64,000 nt of DNA from Cinclus cinclus (Eukaryota > Chordata > Aves > Passeriformes > Cinclidae): positions 113,432,214 through 113,496,213 of the forward strand of contig NC_085047.1 in assembly GCF_963662255.1 (NCBI RefSeq), in the 5' to 3' direction. The position numbers and the translations under genes were made by a program. Shown one piece after another: positions 1 through 31,705 of the stretch (positions are counted from its first letter, which is position 1; each line of letters opens with the position of its first letter). The notes beneath the pieces were generated by a model. The model ran no database searches, was not told the origin of the DNA, and saw only the letters and a list, made by a program, of their open reading frames with translations.

Positions 1-921
1 GTTCAGCCTCTTCAGAGTGGAAAAACTGGATGAATAGTTCTGAACTAAAGATTTGGTGGTTGTATGAAAAGCATTTCTGGGTAGAACAGCAAAGGAGTTC
101 AATTATCAGAGAAATCTGTATGCAGATTTGCTGAAGAAGCCATTCTTCAGTTGCAGTGAAAATGGTTTGGTTTTGCACAGAACTATTAACAGAGTTCTAA
201 TAAACTAGATTTGTCTTAAGCAGTCTCACATGGGACCCACTAGAGTAAGAACCACGTGTCTGTACTTTGGAAGGAAAGGCAGCAGATAGTTTAGAATCTG
301 AATTAGAGTTGCCACAAGTTCCAGGGTTTTCCTCTTTGTTTTCTCCTACTTTTGCATTTCTAGAGCTGAAAGGCAAGATCCTGTAGCATTGCAAGGGCGT
401 TTGCTTCCTGCTCCTGAGCTGGGATTACTCCCTAGATGTTATTACTGCTCTGCTGAGTATAATTTGGGGTGACAAATTTGGGGAGAGGTCATTGCCACCA
501 GTGTCAGCTCTATGGCTGCCCTTGATCCTAAGCAGAGTCTCAAGTGCTACAGCTGAATCAATGCAGTTGATGGGTTTCTGAACTCTGAGATGCTTCCAGC
601 TGATATTAACTGAGAAGTTTCATCTTTGCCCTCTTTAAATTAACCTGTTCATGTTTTTGGGGGGGTTATGGGTATTTAAAAATATTGTTGAAGTATTCCC
701 TACTCTATCTATTCAGCACTTCATGGTATACTCCAGAATATTTAAGGCACAGTGGGTGAGATTCAGCTTTAAGAATGCCCTGGTTAAAATTTTACATGAG
801 AATGTTATTTGCAGGCCTGTTACAGAATAAAACTTTCTGACTGTGCTTACTACCCTCAGCACAGAGCAAGAGTCAAAGGGTCTGGACAATAAAGAAGATC
901 AACTCTTTTTCCTTTTCACAG
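1..921 (+). other. PRDM15: PRDM15 intron (5' end cut by window)
   Basis: I see no exon, RNA gene or recognisable repeat here. The sequence ends in a pyrimidine tract and the CAG acceptor at 919-921. The exon upstream of the window should end in phase 1 (one base of a split codon), as required by the exon that starts at 922. Confidence 0.6.
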
Positions 922-20074
<19,153 letters not shown>

Positions 20075-20987
20075 TTTATACTGGGGGAGGTGCTGGCCTG
20101 GACACTACTCAGAGACACAAAACAAAAAAAAACACGCAGACCTTTGGAAAATTTCTAATAGGGTTGTTTGCTGGATACCAAACACAGATGGGAAAATGTT
20201 TATACAATGAAACTTAAGCTGAAATTGGCAGATCACCCTGCAACACCCCAGTCTGAGGTTCTCACGCTGTCTCTGGACCTTGCACTGTCTTAAAAAATAA
20301 CAGAAAGGGAAAAAAAAAAATCTCACCACAAATTTAGCAGCCCCTTGCAGTTGTGCAGTAAGATTGAGATTTGACAGGTGCATCATCACATACCTTAACC
20401 AAAGCAGGGAAATCCTAAATTTTGCAGCACTTGTGATATACAAAAACCTTTCACTTCACTTTTCATACCACATCACTTCTTTCCAAGTCTGGAAATGACA
20501 TCTGAAGACCTTGTTCACAGTGGGTGGAATGTCCTTGTGGTCAGCTGGTAGAGACTGAAATGTGAAGGCACAAAGGGGCAAAACATGAGTTGTCTTGTTT
20601 CTTATCTTCTTTAGGTCTTGTATCTAACAACATCGGTAAAGTAGGTGGAATTTGGGGTTTTTGGGGTGGGCATGAGTGTGGTGTGGAAGGAAATGTTACC
20701 AATTATTTCCATTTTAGTCATGGGAAAAGCCCTGTACCCATCAGCCAGTGTTAGTGCTACTTGAGCCAGAGAGCTGATCTAATGCTGAAGCAAACTTTTA
20801 TGGTCTTCTAGTCGAGTTTCAATCAAACCAATTACAAACTGAAAGAAGAATGTGATACAATTTTATGTAATTTTTTTAAACCTGCTCTTTCAATTTTGCT
20901 TTTAGCTAATAGGCCTGAAAAGCAATCAGTCCCATTTAATGAAGTTCAGGATGTGAATTTTTTTCAATTAGACTTATTTCATGGTGT

Positions 20988-20993
20988 AATAAA
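20988..20993 (+). terminator. Candidate poly(A) signal 1 of PRDM15
   Basis: A canonical AATAAA hexamer lies 914 bases after the stop codon, just upstream of the (AT)n tract. It is a candidate for the proximal 3' end. Confidence 0.45.
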
Positions 20994-21014
20994 CACTTGA
21001 GAAAACATTCTTTT

Positions 21015-21029
21015 TATATATATATGCAT

Positions 21030-21062
<33 letters not shown>
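21015..21062. repeat. (AT)n microsatellite
   Basis: An interrupted TA/CATA dinucleotide run of about 48 bp in the 3' UTR or just beyond it. It is likely length-polymorphic. Confidence 0.95.
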
Positions 21063-21499
21063 GCCTTTGTATTTTACTGTGTGTTCCTGGTGAGTATTTG
21101 TGTGAAAAACACTGTTGCCAACACGATTCAGTAATTTTTTTCATCCCCATGTTGCCCCTTCTCATGGAAAAAACTTACGGATTCTGTTCCTTCTGTTTCC
21201 AAAAATTTATTTCCAAAGTTCACAGCCACACCCAAGGTTGTGTGAAGTGCAAGAAAAAGGAATGTCTGACACATATTCTGTGTCCTGCCACAGGGAGTCA
21301 GTGTGCCCCAGTGTATAATGGGTGAGGTTTGCATGGCTGCTGGGGATGCAAATTGTGGGTTGGGTCAAACACCTTTGCTGACAGTGCCCCTTCATTTCAT
21401 TCTCCATCCATGGATGTGCAGTCTGGACTTATGCATGTCAAGAAGATAATATTATTCCCACAGGGAAAATGAGCTGATAGCAAAAAGGAGTAAATTATA

Positions 21500-21529
21500 A
21501 ATATATATATATATATTTATATATATATA
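21500..21529. repeat. (AT)n microsatellite
   Basis: A second AT dinucleotide run of about 30 bp, interrupted once by TTT. Confidence 0.9.
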
Positions 21530-22284
21530 CTGTTGCTTGAAATCCTGAAGGGCAAACCCCACCATGGCAGAAAAACAAGGTCCTTTGGGCAGCAGAATGA
21601 GCCACAGAACTGTGCTGTAGGGTTTTTTTTTCCCCCTGAGGGTAAAGCAGCTGCTGTGTCTGACAGTGAGGATGGATTGGTGGTTGTAAAAATCCTGTCT
21701 GTGCTTATCACATTTATGAAAAGATTGTGTGTTTTAGCAGAAATATGAGTAGGAACGTCTTCAGCTTTGAAAGTCTCTACTAACATAGACTACTTGACCC
21801 CTAAAGGTTGCCTTATAATCTCTACAACAAATTCTCCCCAAATCTAAATGTCTGGATAGTAAAATTAACCTCCAGTAGTTTTCTTCATGCCAGGCTGTGT
21901 GTAAAGCTGCAGGACAGGGATAGGAAGGGGGTTTCTGGTGACAGATTTTGTGTCTCAGAGGAGCAGAACTACTTCTATTTAAAAGCCAGCTGGTCTGTAA
22001 AATACCTGCATGGGAGGGATCAGTATATCAGAAAGAAAGGTAACCTTTTAGTGGTGTGGGAAAGAGAATTTTTCATTCCCTGCTCACTTTTGTCTTCCTT
22101 AGGTACTTTTCATGCAAATACTGTGAGATCCTGCAATTTTTTAACCTCTCAATATCCTGAGTACAGTTCCTGGATTATTTTACCACTGGCTTGAATTAGT
22201 TGTTTCTGTTCAGCTGTCCTGTCCACAAATACTTCTGTTTCACACCAAACCACTGGGCAAGAGGAAGCCAGGTTTTATTTATTA

Positions 22285-22290
22285 AATAAA
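22285..22290 (+). terminator. Candidate poly(A) signal 2 of PRDM15
   Basis: An AATAAA hexamer is followed within about 30 bases by a T/C-rich run and TGTGTTTGGTG, which resembles a GU-rich downstream element. It is a plausible distal 3' end. Confidence 0.4.
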
Positions 22291-22871
22291 CTGTTTATGT
22301 GCTTTAAACTATTTCCCCCCCTGTGTTTGGTGCCTAATTGGTAAAGGCACATTATATTTTGGCAGGGAATTATGAAAAAAAAGGGGGGAAATGGGAAGGA
22401 AAGCAACTCCTAGGTTGAGTTGTTACGGTAAATACAGATTTTTTACACAAAGTTTTATTGAGACATATGTAATTGGTGATTAGGCTTTTAACTGGGGAGG
22501 AAGAGGTTTTTTGCCTTAGCAGAATCCATCTGCTCTATGTTGATACTACTGACAGTGGCATTTGTGCTGCATTGAATCAACCTATTAGCACATAATTTCC
22601 TGTTTGGGAAGAATTGCACTCAGAGGAAATCAACCTTTAGAGACCAGTCTGGCTTCGCAAAATCTCTGTCCTAATGAAATCCCCTGGTTTTCCGTACTCT
22701 TGTGGGGTTTGGCATCCCTCCTGGGCTACCTGGCCTCAATAACCTCATCCAGGATCTTGCGTTTCTGGCAGTGGTTGATTCCAGGTGATTTTAGAAGGAA
22801 TCCCACAGTAAGTGCTTGCATGCTGGTTTTCATGTAGAAATGTCCCTCTTCAGTCTCTCAGCATCCCCAAA

Positions 22872-23090
22872 ATCTTAGAACAGCCCAGGCTGGAAGACAC
22901 CTCAAAAGATGATTTATTTGGTCCAGCCTTTTTCTGGGGAAAGGGAACATAGGTGAGGTGATAGAATCATAAAATCATCATTAACCAGCATCTTGTCTAA
23001 TTGCATCTTTTAAACCTCCAGTGACACAACTCTGGGAAGGTTGTTTCAGTGGGTGATTGTTCTTACTGTAAAAATTACCTTAAATAATGT
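22872..23090 (-). mobile_element. CR1 LINE relic
   Basis: A diverged antisense CR1 3' end: AACAGCCCAGGCTGGAAGAC, TTTGGTCCAGCCTTTTTCTG, then ACAACTCTGGGAAGGTTGTT. It is old and degenerate. Confidence 0.65.
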
Positions 23091-24499
23091 TCAGGAGAGG
23101 AAAATATAACCACTGGAAAGGCTCTGGTTAGGCCAGGCAATAACAAGCTCTCTAAAAGCTGACCTTCCCAGAGCACTCCTTTGAGACAGGATTGTGATTT
23201 TCTCCACAACCCTTGCTGTGGTCTTCATCATCTCCCAGCATGATTTTATTATTACTCCTGTTATTAACATCCCTATGAGAAAACAACTGTATCTTGGGTG
23301 TGCTGCACCATGAAAACAAAAAAAAACCAACCAAACAAGAAAAACAACTTCCAGAACAAATTATTCAGTTTGCTTTTTGTTTCAAATTGTTCTGTTTGGA
23401 GATGTTGGAAATTGCTGCCTTCTCAGACAGAGCTTCCCTTGGACAAGCAGCAACTGCTCTCCCAACTAAGCCTTCTCCAGGTGAATACCAAAGTTGTACT
23501 GATGCTGTTTTCAAACTGCACAAGAAATAAACCACTCCAAAAGGGATGTGCAATCTAAATTTCCTCTGCCAATTTGTTCCCAGCCTTTTCAGCTGTAGGA
23601 TGTGAAGGCTTCATTGTTTTCAGCCACGTGTTGGAGATTTTTGCATAACAACTGTTCAGTCGAAAACTGGAATTACTTGGAGCCAAAGGAGTGACGTTGT
23701 GTGGTGTTCTGTGTATTGTCGTTGTTTATTGCTAAGACTATTATTTAATTGAATGCTGTCTGTGGCACACTGGGCTCTGAAGTAAAGGAGCATCGAGGTA
23801 CAGAACCCTTCTCTGCCAGTGTTATTCTTTACTGTTCCTTAATTAAGATTCTAAACCTTTTTTTCCTTCAAATCTCTCAGATTTGCCCCAAAAGCAATAA
23901 GATTAACCCCCATCTTGTGGAACTCTGTACATCCCAAATTATAGAAACACAGGGTAGCATTCTAAAATATGTATTCTGTAACTTGTTACTGGTAATAACA
24001 GAAAGTAGAAGAGATTGAATCTTTCATGGTTTCTGTGCTGAGTTCTCCCAGGAGAATTGACTGTATCAAGTGTTACTACACTTGCCAAGACATTTTTTTT
24101 AAACTGTGTCATTGTGAAAAGTGAGTATTTTTGCAGAAACCCACCCGCCAGCCTCCTGCCAGTCTAATCAGCCACATTGCTGTACTCTTATTGTTCCAGA
24201 GATTGCCTGAAGTTAACATCCAGGTAACAGTTGGATTTATTTCAAGAACTGGATTCCCTGCCAGTTTGTCAGTAATTTGTTCTGCATACACAAAGATGTC
24301 TCAATTTCTCATCTGGAAAACCAGAAATTCAATAAATATCCAAGTTAACAGTCACCTCCAAACTATGGATACCCCATGCAAATACATGGGGTAAATACCT
24401 TTGTGAATTCTTGGCCAATGATGACATTTCCTTGGTACTGTTTACAGTAATAATAATGTCACTCCTGATTCCTTTTGGCCTGACATTTGTTATTGATTT

Positions 24500-24559
24500 G
24501 GGTATACCTGTTGGTATACCCGAAGGTATACCCAAGGGTTATACCTGTTGGTATAACCC
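24500..24559. repeat. Two perfect hairpins with identical TGTT loops
   Basis: Hairpin 1 (24500-24521) has the 9-bp arms GGGTATACC and GGTATACCC around TGTT. Hairpin 2 (24536-24559) has the 10-bp arms GGGTTATACC and GGTATAACCC around TGTT. A third GGTATACCC (24525-24533) lies between them. Both stems are perfect. Confidence 0.85.
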
Positions 24560-25042
24560 TTGTATTCTTGGCCCTCTCACAGTTGGCCTCATCTGTGAAA
24601 GGAGATGAACATGGGAGGAGCATCTGCTCATCCACACCATGATGCACAGCAAAGCTCTCCTTGAATAGCAGATTTAGAGACAAACATGCAGCCAAGTGAC
24701 CTGAATCTCTGAGATTAGTTACCAGGGTTTGTTTCCACATAGGGATTTTTGCCATACAGCAAACCCAAAGTCTCATGGTGGCAGCAGGATACAGAAAAAA
24801 AATATTTCTATCATGCTTCTCATCAGTTTGTCTTGATTGTCTTGAGTATAGATTTTGCACTGTTCACGGCAGGAAGCTGTTAAAAAAACAGTGCAGCCAT
24901 GGTTGGAAAAGATGTTTCTTGCCCTAAGATGTTCTGAGAAAGCTCTTCTGGATTTATTTTCTCTGCTGGGAACTGCAGGGCTCTTCTGCATCTGTACTGC
25001 TGCCGTCTCAATTAAGACAGAATTCTGCAGTAAAATTTTAAA

Positions 25043-25340
25043 TCACAGAATGGCTCTGTCTGGAAGGGACCTTAAAGCCCATCCAGTGCCACCCCTGCCA
25101 TGGCAGGGACCCCTTCCACTGTCCCAGGCTGCTCCCAGCCCCAGTGTCCAACCTGGCCTCGGGCACTGCCAGGGATAGGGCAAAGGTTCTCTAGACAGCC
25201 TGTGCCAGGGCCTGCCCACCCTCACAGGGAAGAATTTCTTCTTAATACCAAACCTAACCCTACACTCTTCCAGTTTAGAACCATTCCCCTTGTCCTGTCA
25301 CTACATACTCTTAAAAAAAAGTCCCTTTCCAGCTCTCTTG
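25043..25340 (-). mobile_element. CR1 LINE 3' fragment
   Basis: Antisense CR1: AATCACAGAATGGCTCTGTC, TGGAAGGGACCTTAAAGCCC, then TTCCACTGTCCCAGGCTGCT and CACAGGGAAGAATTTCTTCT. It belongs to the same subtype as the copies at 26.4 and 52.9 kb. Confidence 0.88.
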
Positions 25341-26124
25341 CACAGCTGATGATGGCTGAAACATTGGCTCACTCATCCAAAGAGTCCAAGCTCATTGTTG
25401 CTAAATTCCCAATATCTGAGCAGAAAGTGTCCTAGAGATTTCAGTGTCACTCCCATAGTAAGAATCCCATCAACATTTGGGGTGTAATTCCCTTGTATTC
25501 CTGCTTTACCCAGGAGCTGTGTTGGCCAGTTACAGTGGCTGGTTAATTGCTGACACATCTGAAAAGCTGATTGTTGGGTGCAATGTCTGTAGAGCAGCTG
25601 ATATGAAAAGCAAGAGAAACTACTGAGTTTGGAAGTTTATTTCATTTAAACCCAACTTTTTCAGTCCTAATATCTTTGCTGTCACTTGAGTGCTTTCCTG
25701 TGTTTTTCTGGATTTGATTCTAGAAGGTTTTTAAGCTGTCCTGGAAGTGTAGGGGGAAAAAAAATAAAAAGAAAAAAGAGTAGTAATGGTAGAATGAGGA
25801 GAAAAAATTAGGAGAAACAAGTGATGCTAATTTTCTACAGATTCCCACCCTTCTCCTGCCCACCTGAGCCTCAGGTTCCTGCCGTGATGGGTGATGGAAG
25901 CTCAAGGAAGGAGGCAGCACAAGCTGTGGCTCGTTGGCCAGAGCTGTGGCATTGGGAATGACGTGCAGGGTGTTGTTAATGAGAGCAGACACCGGGCAGC
26001 TCTGCCAGCCTTCCCCTCAAGCCAGGTGTTCATTTATTTCAGTGCCTCTCCCAGCACAGCCTTGCACAGAGCTCAGGGGAACCTCGGAGTCACCAGGACT
26101 CTTATCTTTCATGTGTAGTGAACA

Positions 26125-26390
26125 TAAAATCACAGAATCCTTTTAGGCTGGAAAAGACCTCTGAGATCATCGAGTCCAAACTGTGCCTGACCCCCACCTT
26201 GTCCCCAGCTCAGAGCTCTGAGTGTCATGTCCAGGCCTTCCTTGGACACCTTCAGGGATGGGGACTCCACCACCTCCATGGGCAGCTCTTCCAATGCCTG
26301 ATCACCCTTTCTGTGAAGGAATTCTTTCTGTTGTCCAACCTGAGCCACCCCTGGCACAGCCTGAGGCCTCTTGTCCCGTTCCTCATCATC
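26125..26390 (-). mobile_element. CR1 LINE 3' fragment
   Basis: Antisense CR1: AAAATCACAGAATCCTTTTA, AAAGACCTCTGAGATCATCG, and ACCACCTCCATGGGCAGCTC. It abuts a second CR1 fragment in the same orientation. Confidence 0.88.
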
Positions 26391-26775
26391 ACAGAATGGT
26401 TTGGGTTGAAAGGGACCTTAAAACCCATCCAGTACCTGACATGGGCAGGGACACCTTCCACTGTCCCAGGATGCTCCCAGCCCCAGTGTCCAACCTGGCC
26501 TTGGGATCCAGGGGCAGCCACAGCTGCTCTGGGCACCCTGTGCCAGGGGCTGCCCACCCTGCCAGGGAACAATTCCTTCCTAATATCTCTAAACCAAATT
26601 TCCCCTTTTCCAGTTTGTACCCATTCCCTCTTGTCTTGTCACTCCAGTTCCCCAAGAATTGTCCCTCTCTGGTTTCCCTGTAGCCCCTTCAAGCGCTGGA
26701 AGCTGCCCTGAGGTCTCCACAGGACCTTCTCCTCCCCAGGCTGAACAGTCCCAACATTCTCAGCATCAAGAAAGG
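26391..26775 (-). mobile_element. CR1 LINE 3' fragment, head-to-tail with its neighbour
   Basis: Antisense CR1 starting with ATCACAGAATGGTTTGGGTT and GAAAGGGACCTTAAAACCCA. It extends through TGCCAGGGGCTGCCCACCCT to CCCCAGGCTGAACAGTCCCA. It differs in subtype from the adjoining copy, so this is two separate insertions and not a duplication. Confidence 0.88.
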
Positions 26776-28463
26776 GATTCAGAACTCGGGGCAACGAGGC
26801 ACATTGGAAGCACAGCTAAAAAATAGGCGAGAGAATACAAGCTCGGACTGCTGCACTGAACTGATGGCAGGCTGTGGTTGGCTGCAGGGCTGTGCACTAA
26901 TCAGTGATTATTGCACAGGATCTGTGTTCTGTTTCCTGCACAGGGAGAAGTGTTGATGTGTGCTCGGTGTGTGAATTTACCGTCAATTAAACTCAAAGGT
27001 TTGGATTCACACGCTCGGTGTGTTGTTATGTGCAGCAACATGCAGAAACCAAGCAGGGAGATGCTCAGTGATAAGAGAATGAAGAAGGCCCACGTTTCAT
27101 GGCTTTTGGGAATTGTGGAAGCGAGTTTGTGAGCAGGGTTTTCTCAAGGCTGATTGTCCTTTCTCACGCACAGAATAAACCTGTGACGCCTGCATGCAAG
27201 TCAGGCACAGGAGAGTGGTCAAGGGGGTCACACTGGGGTAAAGGGGGGGGCGTTACAATAACAACAAAAAAAAAACTCTAGAAAATCAAATGAGCTCATT
27301 ACAGGAAAGGATGGGGAAGTACTATCCCTAGAACCTTGCTCTGCCAAGGGAGATACAAAAGAATGGCTCGCAGTCTGTTATACTGGCTGGTAGATAAAAA
27401 ATAAACCGCATGCTCGCGCTTTTTTTCCCTTCTCTCCACACCAAGCCCCTGACCCTAATCACAGCTTTCAAAGGAATAAATACCTTTGTCTGACTGACAT
27501 ACAGACAGCACTTGTGCCCTAGTTAGGGACTGAAATTCAGGACTGCTGGAATGCAAATATGGGTGCATAGGTTGAGGGTGTTTGGGCAGGAGTGGGTTGT
27601 TTTTGGGGCTGTGTGTGTCTTTAAAAGTAAAGACTAGCTGCTTTATTGCTGTCCTGTGAAGTCCATGCTGATGCTAACAGATATTTACTGAAAGAGACTG
27701 GAATCAGTCTTTTGATCATTTTTAAAGATGCAAAAAAACAAACTCAAAAAACCCCCAAAAACTTATATTGCATAACCAAAGAGAAAAATGGGAAACTTTG
27801 TCCTGAAGGCAAATGCACCTATTTCTCATTCACTCTCCTCCCTTTTTCACTACTTTTTTTCCCATGAAATACATGCAAATCCCAACATGCATTAAGTTTT
27901 CCTCCAGGCATGATATACTTGTGTGGTTATTTAAGTAAGAAGTGGGTTGAATAGAGATATGAGATGTTCCCAGCAGAAAGACCTTGGAAAAGAGTGCTCT
28001 GATTACTGCTGTTGTTTTAAAGTCATGCACTCACCCCTGAGAGCATTTGTGGGTAGTAAAGGGGATAGCTGTCATTCCAATTATACAAAACACACATTTC
28101 CTCCTTAATTTACTTTGTCTTCTCACAGTACAGCCACTGTTCCTGAGTCTGCCTACTTGGAAAGGTGTCTAGAAATTAAGTTGTAAGCATTTTATCAAAA
28201 TGAAGAGTGGTTTAAGGAGTAATTCAAGTAGAGCAAGAACTTGCTGTTATCAATTAATGCTTGGAAGAAATCACAAATTCTGGTTGTACGGGACACTTAT
28301 CAGTCTGGAAGCAGCAAATCGATGTGTGTGGTCTGTGCTTGGCTGCAAATCCTTCCGGAATCCTTCCAGCTCTCCATTGCATTTAAAGTTGCCTGTGTTT
28401 GGGGTGAAGGATATTGAAAATAGTGGGGTTGAGCCTAAACTAACAGAAGTACAAACAGAAGGA

Positions 28464-28650
28464 TTAGGTGGGGTGTAGAGGGAAGAGGGGAGAGCTGTGG
28501 GTGTTCAGGTGGGGTGGGAGACCAGCAAAGGGCAATGGGGGAGACTCGAATAAAACAGAAAAACCAAGAAGGGGATGTGAGAGGTTCAGGTGGGATGTAG
28601 AGAGAAGGAAGCAGGATGTGGGTGTTCAGGTGGGATGTACAGACAAGGGG
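28464..28650. repeat. Degenerate about-40-bp tandem repeat
   Basis: Copies of GTTCAGGTGGGATGTAGAGA-like sequence start near 28463, 28503, 28584 and 28624. The spacing is about 40 bp, with one decayed unit at about 28544. It is purine-rich on the + strand. Confidence 0.6.
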
Positions 28651-30088
28651 AGGCTGTGCCATCATGGACAGGAGGATTTCAAAGCCTCTCCCACAGTTTT
28701 TCCTCCAGTGGTTTTTGCCTCTGGTCGTTGGGATATTGTGGGTACTGGCGTTGGTCAATTAGAATAATTATAACTTGAGATATTTTGTTCCAGTGGTATT
28801 AATACCATGGCTGGAATAACTTTAATAAAGTTACTCGACCACGGATTATTTAATGTCCAGCATAAACACTACTCTTCCTGCCTTTCCCTCTGTCTTTAGG
28901 GATGCCAGGAGTTCCTGTTTCAGGGAAAAGGGTTGCTTGTAGAAGTTTGGATTGACCTGTTACAGCGTGAGGAGAGTCCCACTTGGAATACCAGACCATC
29001 ATTTCTCAGGGAAGCCTTCCAATATCTCACTTTCTGGTAGGGGAACACTTCCAGAGGGGTATTTTTAGTAGCTGGAAGTACAAAGAGTGCAAAGCCAGTC
29101 GTGTGGATGGTGCCTGTTTAACACATGGAGTTGGCACAGCGATTCCTGCACTTTTTCCCACTTTCCCACTTGGTTTTTTCAGCCCGGAATTATGTCAGCA
29201 CCCACGTTTTTTTAATCAGTGGAATCAGCACGAGCATCAGGGAAGACACAGTCAGGCTTTTACACTGATGCTTGAGGCTACTGGGCAGAGTTTGTCTTCC
29301 AGATCTGTATGAGAAAGTGAAGAGCCTCCTCCCAGCTCTTGTTGCCATCCTCCTCCCCAAGTCTGCCGCTGACTGAGATCCATCAGCTGATCTGCTCAGA
29401 GGCTCCTGGAACCCTAAAAACTAATCCAGAGTGCTGGGAATAAAAGGGAGTGGCTCTCAGAGCAGCTGATCTGGCAGATCTTTTGAGTTAGTAACACAGG
29501 GAAGAGGAGGGAGGTGGAAAACCACGGAGAATGGGCCAGAAGAATTCTTTAATGAAGTTTGCTGTTGTTGCATCTGCCCAGAGTAACAAAAAACCAGTGG
29601 AACTATTTCTCATTGGCTTACATTCCTGTGGCTCCCTTTATACAAAGATGCATCCAGCTGAGCAGAAAACTGATTTCCCTCTGTATCATCCTCCCCCCCA
29701 CCCAAGAACCAGCTTGCAGCTGCAAATGCCCCCTTTTTCTTTTTCTTTCCATCAATTTTCTCATAAATTTAGCAGCTGTGCCAATTCCAGAGCTGCACCC
29801 TGAGAAAAACAAGAAAATCCCTGTTCAGTGGGATCCCACTCTGGTGTCAGTGATTGGAATTGCACTCCTGGTAATGGCTGCTTGGGCTTTCCATGTGCAA
29901 AGAGGTTTCACAGCCCTGCCATGGAGTTAAATTATAAGAAAGGCACCCTCAGCAGATGTTTGGGATGGTGATCATTGGACTCTTTCCATGTGGTTGTAAT
30001 GAAAATGTTCAACTTGTGGCTTCTGGCAAGGTGGAAATGTTTGCGAGATATGGCCTTAGATATTTAAAATAAGGTATCCAGTAAAAAA

Positions 30089-30114
30089 CAAAACAACAAC
30101 AACAACAACAACAA
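30089..30114. repeat. (CAA)n microsatellite
   Basis: A CAA/AAC trinucleotide run of about eight units in intergenic DNA. Confidence 0.9.
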
Positions 30115-31544
30115 AGCGTTCATGTCATTGTAATCTCTACTACCACTTTTACAGAATGAGAAACTCACAGAAATGTAACAGAACTAAAAATTTTTAGGCA
30201 GCGGCCCCAGGAAGCAAATTTAAGAGCACTGGATTGATGCTGCCAGACGTGTGGATGGAAAGAATGCTGCTTTGTAGAGAAATGCACGGAGGAATTTTGC
30301 AATCACACTGGGGAGCACTTGAAGGAGCACCTACAGCTGGGAAGAGCAGGTCATTCCTACCCCGCCTTTCACACAGATTCTGTGGGACAATATTCCAAGA
30401 CTAGAAGGTAATTCTGACTTCAGCTTACGTGGGAAATAACACTGACTTCAGCTTACCTGCACCTGAGCTTTGATAAGCCTCACCTGCATGAATTCCTTCA
30501 ACAAGGCCTTATATCTCTTTTTTTCCTTTGTTCCTGGTTATCCTGGATTTTTGTTTGTATTGACAACTATTACTAATATGGAAAGAGAGTGAAGAGGTGA
30601 TGTCATGAGAACTTCTGCTGAGGTTTTCTTTTCTAAGATCAGGGCCTCAGCAGGTGCAGATTTTAACCAAGTGTTTTTAATGGCAGTTTTCTTCACTTTC
30701 AGGGATAAGAATTTTAAGTTTAAATTAGGATTTGCATGAATCTTTACAGAAAATGGGAAACTTTTATTGTTTCTATGGTGTTTTCCTTCATACACTGGTG
30801 TTATCATGATGGCTATTGTACTTCACAGTTTTTAAATAGTTTTAAATATACTCAAAAAGAAAACAAAAAAACCCAACAAATTCTGCAGAAAATTACAGGC
30901 AGACTCTGTGGATGTAATAGCAATAATATACCAGACTTTTTAATATAGCTGGTTTGGCTCTTGTGTATCCTGCTCTTTATTCTTAACACTGTAATCAAGT
31001 GTAATTACAGGTGTAGACATTTTAATTAAAGGTGAATGAGTTTTAATTAAAGGTGAAAAAAGGAGAATTGGACCAACATTAACAATGTCTCTGTGACCTA
31101 AGCCAAAGAGTGTCATAGTATATACCTGAGGAAATCCTGATTTTTTACAAAATTTTCGTGTTGAATCTGTGAAGTACCTTTGTGCAGAAAGTTGTGATTT
31201 AAGGTATAAAGCACTTAGGTGTTGCTGCATTTGTGGGGCAGTGGGAAATCTGCTTGCCACTGAGCTTTGCAAGTTTTATTTTGGTGCATTATCAGTAGAT
31301 AGCAATTAACAGCTTCTCTGCTAAGGCTACCCACAGAGTATGAATTAACTACACTTAGGACGAGTTTGTTGGCAGAACTGTGATGTCAAATACTTGATAT
31401 TGGCATTTTCTTTTCCTTTCCTGACTTCAGCATTCTTTGGATTTGGCTCACAATGGGGAGTTTTTGCTCAGTCTTACCCCTGAACAACGTGTCCCATTAT
31501 CTTTGTAACACGAGATTATCACGGTAGCAAAGACAAAAATGAAA

Positions 31545-31705
31545 ACCACTGGAAAAGATCACCTAGAGAGGGTGTGGAGCTCCCTCCCTGGGGATATTCC
31601 AAACCTGTCTGGACAAAACCCTGTGGCCTCTGCTCTGGGATTGCCCCCCTGGAGCAGGGACATGGGACCAGATATGGTCCCTCCCAACCTGACCCACTCT
31701 GTGCT
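31545..31705 (+). mobile_element. CR1 LINE 3' fragment
   Basis: Sense CR1: AGAGGGTGTGGAGCTCCCTC, CCTGGGGATATTCCAAACCT, and GGTCCCTCCCAACCTGACCC near the 3' end. It is truncated at the 5' side. Confidence 0.8.

Larger units (their letters stand above)
20075..22310 (+). other. PRDM15: PRDM15 3' UTR (3' limit uncertain)
   Basis: This is A/T-rich non-coding sequence directly after the stop codon. AATAAA hexamers lie at 20988-20993 and 22285-22290, so the UTR could be about 0.9 kb or about 2.2 kb. Two (AT)n tracts lie inside the longer version. No other gene is visible in it. RNA data would be needed to place the end. Confidence 0.5.

Noticed and set aside
26118..26711. Open frames of 150-197 codons on the + strand
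   Set aside because: They lie within two antisense CR1 fragments. Avian CR1 3' ends often give such chance frames, and the true CR1 reverse transcriptase is not present.
28200..28478. CVWSVLGCKSF stretch as a possible upstream HINFP-like finger
   Set aside because: The Cys spacing is C-x6-C and there are no His ligands or splice sites, so it is most likely chance.
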